A DNA stretch of 64,000 bases from Blautia glucerasea (GTDB lineage: Bacteria > Bacillota > Clostridia > Lachnospirales > Lachnospiraceae). The stretch is taken from assembly GCF_020537505.1 (NCBI RefSeq), contig NZ_JAJBMO010000001.1:1-64000 (forward strand), read 5' to 3'. A program made the position numbers and the translations under genes. Below the pieces are notes generated by a model, which ran no database searches, had not been told where the DNA came from, and saw only the letters and a program-made list of their open reading frames with translations. Shown piece by piece: positions 17,864 through 26,711 of this stretch (position 1 is the first letter of the stretch; every line of letters starts with the position of its first letter).

Positions 17864-17888
17864 AAGAGGGTGCGCCAGGTACCCTCTT
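17864..17888 (-). terminator. Intercistronic terminator / attenuator after the binding protein gene
   Basis: On the minus strand AAGAGGGT (17881-17888) pairs with ACCCTCTT (17864-17871), followed by TTCTT. It lies between the binding-protein and permease genes, where partial termination commonly gives excess binding protein. Confidence 0.6.
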
Positions 17889-17988
17889 CTCTGCTTTTTC
17901 TATGTACTAAGTAGTTAGTTCTAAATCGAATTCAGTCACTTATAAGCCAAGCAACTGACTTCCATTTACAAAAATATTTTCTTAATAT

Positions 17989-18870
17989 TTATTCAGCCTC
18001 GTCCTCAGCTGCATCTGTTTCTTCTGCATCAGCAGTCTCCCCAGCATCTGCATTTTCCTCTGCTGCGTCAGCGCTGTCTGCATCTCCCAGGCAAAGCATA
18101 TCAGCCACACCGTACTGCTCAGCCAGTTTGTCAATCTCTCCCTCGTCATACAGCTTCATAACCTCAGCCCATACAGTATCGCGAAGCTCCTCATTTCCTT
18201 TGGCAAAGCCAATGCCATACTGCTCGCTCTGGATTGGCTCGTCCAGGATCTTGTATTTGCCCTCTTCTCTCTGAGACAGCTGGTATTTGGCAACTCCGAT
18301 ATCTACTGCAACTGCGTCTGCTGCACCGGAGTCAATGTTCATAAATGCAGTGTTGTAATCCGGGTTCTCAGTAAGGGAACCGAAGCTGTCTGTCAGCTCT
18401 TTATTGTCGTCGCTGTTTAAGGCATCCAGTGCTGCGGAAGCAGCCTGTACAACCACATTCTTTCCAGCCAGGTCCGCCAATGTCTCGATTCCGGAATCAG
18501 AAGCAACTACCATTACCTGCTCATTGTTCAGATAAGGATCTGACCAGGTGTAATCATCCTCACGTCCATTGATGGTAAATCCATTCCAGATACAGTCAAT
18601 ATTTCCGGAATTCAGTTCCATATCCTTGGAATCCCAGTTGATCGGTTTCTTCACCAGTTCCCAGCCAAGGTTATCACAAACCTTCTGGGCAACGTCCAGG
18701 TCAAAACCAACATATTCTCCATTTTCGTCCATATATCCAAACGGCGGGTACTCTGCATCAAATCCAACGGTCAGTGTCTTGCTGTCTGCATCTGCATAAA
18801 CGGTCACACCAGAGCAGATACCTGCTGCCATCAGCACACTCATCATAATTGCCAGCATTCTTTTTTTCAT
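17989..18870 (-). CDS. Amino acid ABC transporter, substrate-binding protein
   Basis: A 293-residue exported protein of the SBP_bac_3 family (residues about 33-260; LTVGFDAEYPPFGYMDENG opening). The N-terminus is a signal peptide with likely cleavage at VYA-DAD; there is no standard lipobox, so the mode of surface retention is unclear. The last 30 or so residues are a low-complexity Ala/Glu/Asp tail (DADSADAAEENADAGE...) beyond the fold, unusual for this family. It is the first gene of the transporter operon, with its own promoter and operator-like repeat. Confidence 0.9.
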   Translation of the reverse strand: MKKRMLAIMMSVLMAAGICSGVTVYADADSKTLTVGFDAEYPPFGYMDENGEYVGFDLDVAQKVCDNLGWELVKKPINWDSKDMELNSGNIDCIWNGFTINGREDDYTWSDPYLNNEQVMVVASDSGIETLADLAGKNVVVQAASAALDALNSDDNKELTDSFGSLTENPDYNTAFMNIDSGAADAVAVDIGVAKYQLSQREEGKYKILDEPIQSEQYGIGFAKGNEELRDTVWAEVMKLYDEGEIDKLAEQYGVADMLCLGDADSADAAEENADAGETADAEETDAAEDEAE

Positions 18871-18920
18871 AATATATATCCTCCTGAACTATGATTCTCA
18901 TCATTTTAGTACGTTTTTAC

Positions 18921-18973
18921 GCTACCATGTTAAAGCATGGTTGTATGGTAGCATATGAAAGTGAATCTGTCAA
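18921..18973 (-). promoter_or_regulatory. Promoter and operator-like inverted repeat of the amino acid transporter
   Basis: Minus-strand TTGACA (18968-18973), 17-base spacer, TACCAT (18945-18950). GCTACCAT (18921-18928) and ATGGTAGC (18945-18952) are a perfect inverted repeat covering the -10, with an alternative inner pair ACCATG/CATGGT. A repressor site or leader stem is likely. Confidence 0.6.
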
Positions 18974-18986
18974 CATGATTTTTCTG

Positions 18987-19019
18987 AAAAAAAGCACAGG
19001 TTCTTCATGAACCTGTGCT
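18987..19019 (-). terminator. Terminator overlapping the TPR gene end
   Basis: AGCACAGGTTC (19009-19019 on the minus strand) pairs perfectly with GAACCTGTGCT (18993-19003), followed by T7. The first arm is made from the last codons and stop of the gene ending at 19005. Confidence 0.9.
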
Positions 19020-19787
19020 CCTATGATACTCTCCAGTCAGCTTCTCCAGCATTTCATCGGTCTTCCCTGGCTTTATACTGACCTCCTTTTTCTGTGTAAA
19101 CTCATCCAGTGCCTTTTGCACCGTATTTTTTACCTCTTCTGACACCTTCAGTTCCTTCCATCTATCCTCATACTCCTGCGGCTTCTTCACACTGCGGTAA
19201 GCAAGCAGGTAACAAATCAGCTCTTTCTCATCACTCTCTGTGAGAAACGCCTCCCAGAAGCACTCCATAGCCTTCTCCATCTGGAAAAGATAGCTGTACG
19301 CACATCCAAGATTGTGCCAGATACTCATAGTCAGCCCTGGCTTCACCTGATCCAGTCCTTCTTTTTTCAGAAGCTGCTGATATACCTTGATGGCGCTTAC
19401 GTACATCTTATTCTTCACCAGGGCATCTCCCTTTTGCTTTTTCCTAAGAACCTTTGGCTCCTGGTCCAGCTTTGAAAGCTTCACGTTTAAGCTCTTTAAT
19501 TCCTCATAAGTCAGATAATTGATCTCCTTAAACACCGGATACAGCACATCCTCTGCGCTTGCAAACTTGCCAAGGTGAGGGCGCAGCTTGGCCGCCAGCC
19601 TGGGCAGATCCAGCTCTTCGCTGATCCAGGTACAAAGAGTTTCATTTATAATAGAGGCATCCACCAGATAAAGATTGTGGTACAAAAAGTAGCAAAGCTC
19701 CTCCAGTGAATAAATATTGGTATTGATGCTCTCCACAAAAAATGGCTTATCTGCCTTCTTTGTCTGACATAAAATATAACCGCTCAT
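19005..19787 (-). CDS. TPR-like protein, third gene of the DUF5717/DUF5716 operon
   Basis: A 260-residue soluble, mainly helical protein. Residues about 115-215 look like two or three tetratricopeptide-type helix pairs (KGDALVKNKMYVSAIKVYQQLL, then WHNLGCAYSYLFQMEKAMECFWEAF). The N-terminal 100 residues are a separate domain starting SGYILCQTKKADKPFF. ATG 19787 has GGAGG upstream and lies 12 bases after the ASKHA-fold gene, so translation is coupled. It is probably a partner protein of the two preceding gene products; no function is known. Confidence 0.75.
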   Translation of the reverse strand: MSGYILCQTKKADKPFFVESINTNIYSLEELCYFLYHNLYLVDASIINETLCTWISEELDLPRLAAKLRPHLGKFASAEDVLYPVFKEINYLTYEELKSLNVKLSKLDQEPKVLRKKQKGDALVKNKMYVSAIKVYQQLLKKEGLDQVKPGLTMSIWHNLGCAYSYLFQMEKAMECFWEAFLTESDEKELICYLLAYRSVKKPQEYEDRWKELKVSEEVKNTVQKALDEFTQKKEVSIKPGKTDEMLEKLTGEYHRSTGS

Positions 19788-19799
19788 CTTCTGCCTCCT

Positions 19800-21077
19800 T
19801 TACCACTCTACCAGTTCGTCCCAGACCTTGCCGCTTGAAGGGAACATTTCCCCAAAGCCAAGATCTTTTACTACAACCCGGCATTTCTTCTGTGACACAT
19901 AGGCAAGAGACAGTGACAGCCTTGTGGTCTTATTGGGACGCTCCGGTAATCCTGGCAGTCCCATAATCACCTTCTTTTTCTGCTTCTCTCCAAAGGTTCC
20001 CACAACAAAAACAAGCTCTGTGGTATCATCCAGGATCAGCTCGCATCCAGCCTTACATTCGTACCAGTTCTTTCCAGCCTCGATCAGCGGATAATAAGCC
20101 GGAGCTCCCATCACCCGCATCTCCATTCCCACATCCTTCAGAACAAGTGCAGGACTCATATAGCGGTAACCTTTCAGGATCTTATCCTCCAGCCTTTCTT
20201 TTCCAGCTGCACAGGCTCCTTTTGCAAAAAGGTTATTGCCATAATAAACCTTTCTTCTCTGCATACAAAGGCTTCCAGCAGACAGTCTGGCCCACTCCGG
20301 GCTGAATCCATATCCTGTGATCTGGATACTGGAAAAAAGTCCGGTTCCAAGAGTTTCCTTCACAAAATCACGAAAAGCCTCATCTCTTGCTTCCAACGCC
20401 TTCTCTCCCTCTTTCTCAGGAGCAGTAAGAGACGGCAGAACTGTAGTTTTCGGCTCTTCCAAACGAACCAGAACCGGTCTTGTGCTTCCGTCCATTGTAA
20501 GCTGCTGAAAGCTTACCGCATCCTGATCAAAAGAGTACCAGCCAATGCTGCGGTTCCAGGTCTCTCTTTTCTGGGTAAGGGAATAGTAATAAAAGCTCTC
20601 CCCATGGTCCATCAGCATGTACTGCTCCTTGCGGAAACCAATGGCTTCACAGGCTTTTTCCATATTTTTTACCTGGGTATCCTCAAACTCCGGGCTTGTG
20701 ATCACCAGGCACTTTGTATTTTTTACAATGTCTGCCACTCCAAGAAATTTCAACATTCCTTCCAGATAAACCTGAAGCAGCTCCCATGGCTTCACCTGCT
20801 CCCCTAAGATCTGCACACAGTCTTCCTTCTTGCAGATCCCGTACAGGTCGTCCACCATCTGGCCGCCCTTTTCCCTGGCAAAATAGACCGCCTCAAGACC
20901 GATGGTATATTCTTTGTGCTCTCCACGTCTGCAGATGCAGGTAGGTGCCTCATATTCTTCGGAACCAACCTTCATAGACACAGAGCAGGGTTCCTCCCCC
21001 TTCCGGTCATAATAGCAGATCTGGGAATAATCCTTTCCAAAATCAATTCCTATGATCAAATCACGAATTTCGTTCAT
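19800..21077 (-). CDS. Degenerate Hsp70/actin-fold protein (DUF5716-like)
   Basis: A 425-residue protein. The start IIGIDFGKDYSQICYYD is the phosphate-1 loop of the actin/Hsp70/sugar-kinase fold, and VITSPEFEDTQVKNMEKACEAIGF followed by MDHGESFYYY aligns with the DnaK segment [20 protein letters not shown] ... [10 protein letters not shown]. The phosphate-2 motif DLGGGTFD is not kept: the matching place reads IGWYSFDQDAVSF. ATP hydrolysis may thus be lost or altered. ATG 21077 follows AGAGGA and sits four bases after the stop of the giant upstream gene. I believe this corresponds to the uncharacterised DUF5716 family; the name is from memory. Confidence 0.78.
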   Translation of the reverse strand: MNEIRDLIIGIDFGKDYSQICYYDRKGEEPCSVSMKVGSEEYEAPTCICRRGEHKEYTIGLEAVYFAREKGGQMVDDLYGICKKEDCVQILGEQVKPWELLQVYLEGMLKFLGVADIVKNTKCLVITSPEFEDTQVKNMEKACEAIGFRKEQYMLMDHGESFYYYSLTQKRETWNRSIGWYSFDQDAVSFQQLTMDGSTRPVLVRLEEPKTTVLPSLTAPEKEGEKALEARDEAFRDFVKETLGTGLFSSIQITGYGFSPEWARLSAGSLCMQRRKVYYGNNLFAKGACAAGKERLEDKILKGYRYMSPALVLKDVGMEMRVMGAPAYYPLIEAGKNWYECKAGCELILDDTTELVFVVGTFGEKQKKKVIMGLPGLPERPNKTTRLSLSLAYVSQKKCRVVVKDLGFGEMFPSSGKVWDELVEW

Positions 21078-21081
21078 ATAT

Positions 21082-24000
21082 TCAGTCCTCTTCTGTAATG
21101 ACAAACATTTCTTTCACATACTGCTCCTGGCGAAGATACTGCTTCAGTCCCTTTTTCACCTCGCCATGCTTATCCAGCTTTCTTGCAGACAGGATCTGGT
21201 TCAGCATCTGGTATTTGCTGAACGGTGTACCCTCTGCCTTGCTCATGCTCAGTACACGCTCTGGTGTTTTTTTGCTCTGGCCGTCACATTCCTCCAGGAA
21301 GTAATAATGCAGGGTTTCCCCATAAAACATAGTAAATGGTCTGGTAAAAATCCCCTCATACACGTTCTTAAGTGGTTCTGTCTTATACTCCAGTGCCCTT
21401 CCAAGTCCCGTATCCAGGGCATATACAAGCGTCACCTTCGAATCCGGACTGGTATGGTATTCCACACATGTTTTGTCATCCATCTGATACAGGCTTAAGA
21501 TTTCCGGCGGAAGCCTGTGGAAGAAAGAAAATACCATTCCTTTTTCCATACACAGCTTCAGAAGATCCTTCTCTATAGAAAGAAATGCCTCTTTTCTGCT
21601 CTTCTCCCTGGAAAGCTCCTTGAACAAAGCCAGGTGGCACACCTGATCCACTGGCCATTTCTGCATATAAGCATTTATCAGACAGTTTTTCACAAAAGGA
21701 CTCATGGTATATTCTTTTACAAAAATACCATAAGATACATGTGTCAGATATCCGCTTACGATCCACTCCCTTCCGGAATGGCGGATATAAGATTCCAGCA
21801 CATGCTCCCCTTCCTTGCGGTAATCCGCAGTAAACATCAGTAACTGAAGGATCTTTTCCTCCAGGTCATAGGTATCCAGTTCAAAGCCCACTGCACTCCT
21901 CCAGATGGCAAACATCTCATCCACAGGTCCGAAACGGTACTTCATCAGATACGTAAGGATCACTTCATCATAAAATCCATTTCTGTACACGTCGGAAGCC
22001 AGGGCCAGAAGCTCCTCATCCTCCAGCATATCGCAGCGCACGATCATTCGGCTGACCAGCTTTAACAGGCTTCGCATATCCACGCCTTCGTATCCGAACT
22101 CTTCCACAATGGACTGGGCCTGGGAAAAGAGACCGCGGCTGATCAGGACCACCAGAAGCTTCTCTCTGTCCACCCGGGCATATTCCCGGTAATCCATCTG
22201 TTTTAAGTACTGGTCCAGATCTTCCCCATACACATGGGCAGCGTAATAATCCAGGATCCTGCGGCGCACCTTCTGCTTGTATTCTGGGCAAAAAGCAACA
22301 GATTTTACCAGCCTCTGGAAAATGTCCAGATTGTCTTTATCCAATTCGTGGCTTTCGCAATAGCGAAGAAGAATCCCCGGCTCTGCCGCACCAAGGGACA
22401 GTACCTTCCGTACAGCTTTTTCCTCATCCATGGTCTTTTTCAGACTGTAATCTACTGTAGCGCTGTATCTGCGCTGCTTCTCATCCTGGAAAAGAATGGC
22501 AGCATCTTCTGTATAAATCCTGGGATAGGCCACGCCCTGAACACAGGTATACAGTTCCTCCTGCTCCATCTGGCTATGGCGCACGATCACGTAACGGACC
22601 TTTTTGTCATCAAAGTAAAGTCTGTGGGTAAACATCTTCTGGGCAATGGAATCAGCCGCTTCCTTTGTGCGTGGTTCCATAAGGAACTCCTGGTACAAAA
22701 CAGCATAGCTCTCGTTCATCTTGCCCTCAGCCAGCTTTTTCTTCGCAAACTCCCGCATGCTCTGAACATAGCGCTCATATGCCGCCGGCTCCTTCTCCTT
22801 ATTTGCAATAATACAGGAGTAGATAAAGGCCCGCTTGGAATCTCCCAGGGAATCGCTGTTATACGTAAAGTACATCAAAAGCGCCTTGGGAAGTTCAATT
22901 CTTCTGGAGGTATCCATGGTCTCCACATAGTACTCATAAAGTCTGGTAAGACGAAGTCCATGCTCCACTGCCAGGGAAAACCAGGGGAAATATTCCGGTT
23001 TTCTTGGGTTTCCCTTCATCACATATTTGCAGATCGCCTCTAAGGTATCATCAGAAGCATACTGGTCATACCCCTTTGTCATGGCATAATAAATACTCTC
23101 GTTATAGTCCTTCTCGTATCCGGAAAGATATGCAAGGCGCATCACCAGCTCCCCGGTAAGAAGATTTCTTCTTGCAGCGAAACGGAACACCTGTCCCCAG
23201 AAGCTGTTCAGCCTGTGAAGAAGTGTCATATCCTTGCAGATGATCTTCCACGCTTCCAGATAAAGGAACGGACTGCGGCAGCCTTTGTCAAACTGCTCTT
23301 CCAGCACAAACAAGGCCTTAGAAGGCGTCTCCTTGTATGCAGGATCCAGTTTCAGAAGGATCCACAGCAGGACAAAGCTGTCACTTTTTTGCATATAAAA
23401 ATTGCGGATTCTGGATAACGCATGAACCTTATCCTTATATAAACCGGTCAGCGTACACAGATACAGGTAAATTCCTGCGAACTCCAGGTCGTCTCTTGTG
23501 TAGGATTTATCCTGATAGCTCTCCAGAAGCTTCCTGGCATCCTCGTGATGATTCTCCATATATAGAAGAAAGGCCTCGTACATCTGATGTTCCGGATAAT
23601 CGCAGCCTGTCTGGTGCAGCTGGTTCAGGGTATAGTGGCTGCTTGCACACCATGTGGAAAAATCCATCCAGCCATTTGCCGCCGGGTTATCTCTTCCTGG
23701 AAGGCAGCTTGCCACAGCAGTCTCATAGCAAAAATAAGCCAGGCAATCCCGTAAAAGCTCCAGCTTGCTCTTCTCCTGTGCAATATGGATGTCCACATCC
23801 AGCTTGCCGCTTGTGGAGGCTACAATGGTATAAGCAAGCTCCTGATAAGGGCTTTTGATCACGATCTTGCCGAACTGGTTCCCCTTTCCAAGCTTTTCTT
23901 TGTGAACCAGGTATTCCACTTCATAGTGGCTGCCGATAAAGTCCTCGTCTGTAACAACCTTTCGGGGAACTTCAAGGAAGTCCCCTACAGCTTCCACATC

Positions 24001-24681
24001 AAGACGCAGATGTCCCCATCCACTTCTCTGGATATAAAAAGACTCCTTTACAGAATCGCTTAGTTCATAGTATTCCTTGCCTACCTCTCTGGCACTGATG
24101 GTCACTTTCTCTTTCTTGCCGGCAGCGATGAGAAACTCTTCCAGATGCTGGTAAGTCACTGGCTGTCTGGACAAGCCCTGATAAAGGGTCTGGATCTTCT
24201 TGTCCTCTTTTTCCAGGATTCTTGCGAAGCTTGCTCTCTTAAAAATGCGGAAAGCCTCCTTAAAATCATCCTTCGCGATGCTTACAAACCTGTCCAGTTC
24301 TTCCACAACACCGGAAAAGCTGCGGATCTCTTCTTTCTCAATTTCTATTTCAAATGGAAGACGTGCTTCTCCTACATTTGTTGTAAAACACAGCCATCCC
24401 TTCAGACTGTCCCCAGGAGCAAGCCCCACAGTATCTATGCCAAAAGGGAGGCGCACTGTAGTCCCGGAAATATGGTCCATGCCCGGCACCAGACGGCGGC
24501 TGGAAGAGGTTACATAACCGCGGATCTTCTGGTTATCCTCTGTTCCCACATAAACTTCTCCCCTCTTCGTCTCCCCTGCCTTCAGGGTCAGGGCGATCGT
24601 CTCCTTGGAAAAAAGAAGCTGTGGCTGTTCATATTCAAACTTTCCGTTTAAAAGCTGTTCGATCTTTTTTTTCAAAATCAT
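21082..24681 (-). CDS. Giant repeat protein of unknown function (DUF5717-like)
   Basis: A 1199-residue soluble protein without signal peptide or membrane segments. The first 110 residues look like a beta-sandwich (KGETKRGEVYVGTEDNQKIRGYV... pattern), a second beta-rich part lies near 190-305, and from about 320 to 1000 it is a long array of helix pairs typical of TPR/solenoid scaffolds; the end is mixed. It begins the operon with the Hsp70-fold and TPR-like genes (gaps 4 and 12 bases), under a near-consensus promoter. A large scaffold or client-binding subunit is a reasonable guess. I believe it belongs to the uncharacterised DUF5717 family. Confidence 0.78.
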   Translation of the reverse strand: MILKKKIEQLLNGKFEYEQPQLLFSKETIALTLKAGETKRGEVYVGTEDNQKIRGYVTSSSRRLVPGMDHISGTTVRLPFGIDTVGLAPGDSLKGWLCFTTNVGEARLPFEIEIEKEEIRSFSGVVEELDRFVSIAKDDFKEAFRIFKRASFARILEKEDKKIQTLYQGLSRQPVTYQHLEEFLIAAGKKEKVTISAREVGKEYYELSDSVKESFYIQRSGWGHLRLDVEAVGDFLEVPRKVVTDEDFIGSHYEVEYLVHKEKLGKGNQFGKIVIKSPYQELAYTIVASTSGKLDVDIHIAQEKSKLELLRDCLAYFCYETAVASCLPGRDNPAANGWMDFSTWCASSHYTLNQLHQTGCDYPEHQMYEAFLLYMENHHEDARKLLESYQDKSYTRDDLEFAGIYLYLCTLTGLYKDKVHALSRIRNFYMQKSDSFVLLWILLKLDPAYKETPSKALFVLEEQFDKGCRSPFLYLEAWKIICKDMTLLHRLNSFWGQVFRFAARRNLLTGELVMRLAYLSGYEKDYNESIYYAMTKGYDQYASDDTLEAICKYVMKGNPRKPEYFPWFSLAVEHGLRLTRLYEYYVETMDTSRRIELPKALLMYFTYNSDSLGDSKRAFIYSCIIANKEKEPAAYERYVQSMREFAKKKLAEGKMNESYAVLYQEFLMEPRTKEAADSIAQKMFTHRLYFDDKKVRYVIVRHSQMEQEELYTCVQGVAYPRIYTEDAAILFQDEKQRRYSATVDYSLKKTMDEEKAVRKVLSLGAAEPGILLRYCESHELDKDNLDIFQRLVKSVAFCPEYKQKVRRRILDYYAAHVYGEDLDQYLKQMDYREYARVDREKLLVVLISRGLFSQAQSIVEEFGYEGVDMRSLLKLVSRMIVRCDMLEDEELLALASDVYRNGFYDEVILTYLMKYRFGPVDEMFAIWRSAVGFELDTYDLEEKILQLLMFTADYRKEGEHVLESYIRHSGREWIVSGYLTHVSYGIFVKEYTMSPFVKNCLINAYMQKWPVDQVCHLALFKELSREKSRKEAFLSIEKDLLKLCMEKGMVFSFFHRLPPEILSLYQMDDKTCVEYHTSPDSKVTLVYALDTGLGRALEYKTEPLKNVYEGIFTRPFTMFYGETLHYYFLEECDGQSKKTPERVLSMSKAEGTPFSKYQMLNQILSARKLDKHGEVKKGLKQYLRQEQYVKEMFVITEED

Positions 24682-24746
24682 TCACCTTACGTCTTTCGTT
24701 TTCTTCTGCTGTACGGATACAGCAACATTCTTTCGACTCTGTGTTT

Positions 24747-24775
24747 ATTATAATGATTTTCCCCATTTATTTCAA
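24747..24775 (-). promoter_or_regulatory. Promoter of the DUF5717-DUF5716-TPR operon
   Basis: Minus-strand TTGAAA (24770-24775), 17-base spacer, TATAAT (24747-24752), about 65 bases before the ATG. This is a vegetative sigma-A type promoter. Confidence 0.75.
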
Positions 24776-24860
24776 TGTAAATTGTGAAAAAGAATATTGC
24801 CAGGCACTTAGAGCCTGTATTTTTCATAGACTATATAGAAATCCCCTTTGAGGTAGCGAT

Positions 24861-25481
24861 TTGAAGACATTTTTGAAACCTTTGACAATGGCCGAGGAGC
24901 AGTATTATCTTCAGCAGTACCAAAGGGGCGATATGGAAGCTAAAAATATTCTCATAGAACGCAATCTGCGGCTTGTTGCCCATGTGGTAAAAAAATATCA
25001 GGGAACCGATATGGAACTGGATGATCTGATCTCCATTGGCACCATCGGACTTATGAAAGCAATCTCCACCTTCGATTCCACCAAGACAGCACGGCTGTCC
25101 ACCTATGCCGGGAAGTGTATAAACAACGAATTGCTTATGTTATTCCGTTCACAAAAAAAGCATTCCCGGGAAATATCGCTGTATGAGCCTATCGGCACCG
25201 ATAAGGAGGGAAATGAGATCCGTCTTCTGGATGTGATGGAAGGACCAACTGTAGATGTTGTGGAGGAATATTCTACCCGGGAAGATATCTGTCATGTACT
25301 GGATTCCATGAAAGCGGTGTTGTCTTCCAAAGAATATGAAGTAATCTGCTGCCGTTTCGGACTTTTCGGCTGCAGGGAACAGACACAGCGGGAAATAGCC
25401 CGGCATCTTCACATCAGCCGTTCCTACGTTTCCAGAATTGAAAAAAACGCCCTGCAAAAACTGCGGACGCTTTTCCCTTAA
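24861..25481 (+). CDS. sigK: Sporulation sigma factor SigK, uninterrupted, no pro-sequence
   Basis: A 206-residue sigma factor for late mother-cell genes. Region 2 ([32 protein letters not shown]) and region 4 (EYEVICCRFGLFG, REIARHLHISRSYVSRIEKNA) are complete. The start is TTG 24861: GAGGT lies six bases before it, and an in-frame TGA at 24849-24851 blocks any longer form. The protein begins KTFLKPLTMAEEQYY, which aligns with residue 20-onward of Bacillus pro-SigK, so no pro-peptide is encoded. The coding sequence is continuous, without the skin-type insertion known in Bacillus and Clostridioides. It ends two bases from the convergent U32 gene. Confidence 0.9.
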   Translation: MKTFLKPLTMAEEQYYLQQYQRGDMEAKNILIERNLRLVAHVVKKYQGTDMELDDLISIGTIGLMKAISTFDSTKTARLSTYAGKCINNELLMLFRSQKKHSREISLYEPIGTDKEGNEIRLLDVMEGPTVDVVEEYSTREDICHVLDSMKAVLSSKEYEVICCRFGLFGCREQTQREIARHLHISRSYVSRIEKNALQKLRTLFP

Positions 25482-25483
25482 CC

Positions 25484-26710
25484 TTATGCCTCACTGCGGC
25501 GGAGAATATCGTAAACCTCTGCTCCACCGCCCAAATCTACAAACAGCTTCTGCTGGGGATGGGGAGCGCTTTCTACGGAATTGCCCTCCTCATCATAGAT
25601 TGCCTTCACCGGTACCAGAAGATTGGTTCCGTCCGGCTTCATGATCTCAATACTCTCTCCCACAGTAAACTTATTTCTCTGTGTGATCTGCACATAGCCT
25701 CTCTCATCGACTACTTCTGCAAATCCCAGATAGGTATATCCCTTCTCGTAGGTATTGTTGTCATAAATCTGTGATTCCTCGCCTGGCTTGCCGTAGAAGA
25801 AGCCAGTTGTAAATTTGCGGTACGTACAGCCAGCAATCTGCTCCTGATACCAGGACATATTTGCCTGGTATTTGGCCGGATCTTCCAGGTAATCGTCAAT
25901 TGCCTTGCGGTACGTACGTGCAACTGTGGCCACATACAGGGCCGTTTTCATACGCCCCTCGATCTTCAGGCTGTCGATTCCACTGGTGAGGATGTCATCC
26001 ATATGCTCGATCATGCACAGATCCTTAGAATTAAAAATATAGGTGCCGCGCTCATTCTCATAAACAGGCATAAATTCTCCAGGTCTTGATTCCTCTACAA
26101 TGGAATATTTCCAGCGGCATGGATGTGTACAGGCGCCCTGGTTTGCATCCCTTCCTACCAGATAATTGCTGAGCAGGCAGCGGCCAGAATAGGAAATACA
26201 CATTGCTCCGTGAATGAAGGTCTCAATCTCCATGTCATCCGGAATATTGGCACGGATCTGGCGGATTTCCTCCAGGGAAAGCTCACGGGCGGTTACCACA
26301 CGCTTCGCTCCAAGCTGGTACCAGAAACGGTAAGTCTCGTAATTGGTATTATTGGCCTGGGTACTAATATGGCGCTCAATCTCAGGACAGATCTCCTTGG
26401 CATAGGTGAAAATACCTGGATCTGCTATGATCAGGGCGTCCGGTTTTAATTCCTTAAGCTCTTTTAGGTATTCCCTTACTCCTGCCAGATCGTAGTTATG
26501 CGCAAGAATATTCACTGTCACATAGACTTTTACACCATGCTCATGGGCAAATGCAATTCCCTGGGCCATTTCTCCCTTTGAAAAATTATGGGCTTTGGCA
26601 CGAAGGCCAAAAGCTTCTCCTCCAATATAAACAGCGTCTGCTCCGAACACCGTGGCAATCTTCAAAACTTCAAGGCTGCTTGCCGGAACTAATAATTCTG
26701 GTTTACGCAT
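25484..26710 (-). CDS. U32-family peptidase-like tRNA hydroxylation protein
   Basis: A 408-residue U32 family protein. The TIM-barrel start (PELLVPASSLEVLKIATVFGADAVYIGG) and the family signature ETFIHGAMCISYSGRCLLSNY, with Cys residues continuing in GACTHPCRW, fit the Fe-S-type TrhP/YrrN-YrrO group that hydroxylates U34 of certain tRNAs. The adjacent gene encodes a TrmR-like methyltransferase that would methylate the product (ho5U to mo5U), as in the Bacillus yrrM-yrrN-yrrO order. One U32 protein is present here instead of two. It is last gene of the long ireB operon. Confidence 0.85.
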   Translation of the reverse strand: MRKPELLVPASSLEVLKIATVFGADAVYIGGEAFGLRAKAHNFSKGEMAQGIAFAHEHGVKVYVTVNILAHNYDLAGVREYLKELKELKPDALIIADPGIFTYAKEICPEIERHISTQANNTNYETYRFWYQLGAKRVVTARELSLEEIRQIRANIPDDMEIETFIHGAMCISYSGRCLLSNYLVGRDANQGACTHPCRWKYSIVEESRPGEFMPVYENERGTYIFNSKDLCMIEHMDDILTSGIDSLKIEGRMKTALYVATVARTYRKAIDDYLEDPAKYQANMSWYQEQIAGCTYRKFTTGFFYGKPGEESQIYDNNTYEKGYTYLGFAEVVDERGYVQITQRNKFTVGESIEIMKPDGTNLLVPVKAIYDEEGNSVESAPHPQQKLFVDLGGGAEVYDILRRSEA

Positions 26711-26711
26711 A

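Noticed and set aside
17989..18870. Lipoprotein assignment of the amino acid binding protein
   Set aside because: The Cys in the signal region is not in a standard lipobox; a signal peptidase I site fits better.
24861..25481. Chance that this sigma factor is a second SigE
   Set aside because: It lacks the SigE pro-sequence and YYIGG region, and its start and length fit SigK; sigE is separately present at 4008-4736.
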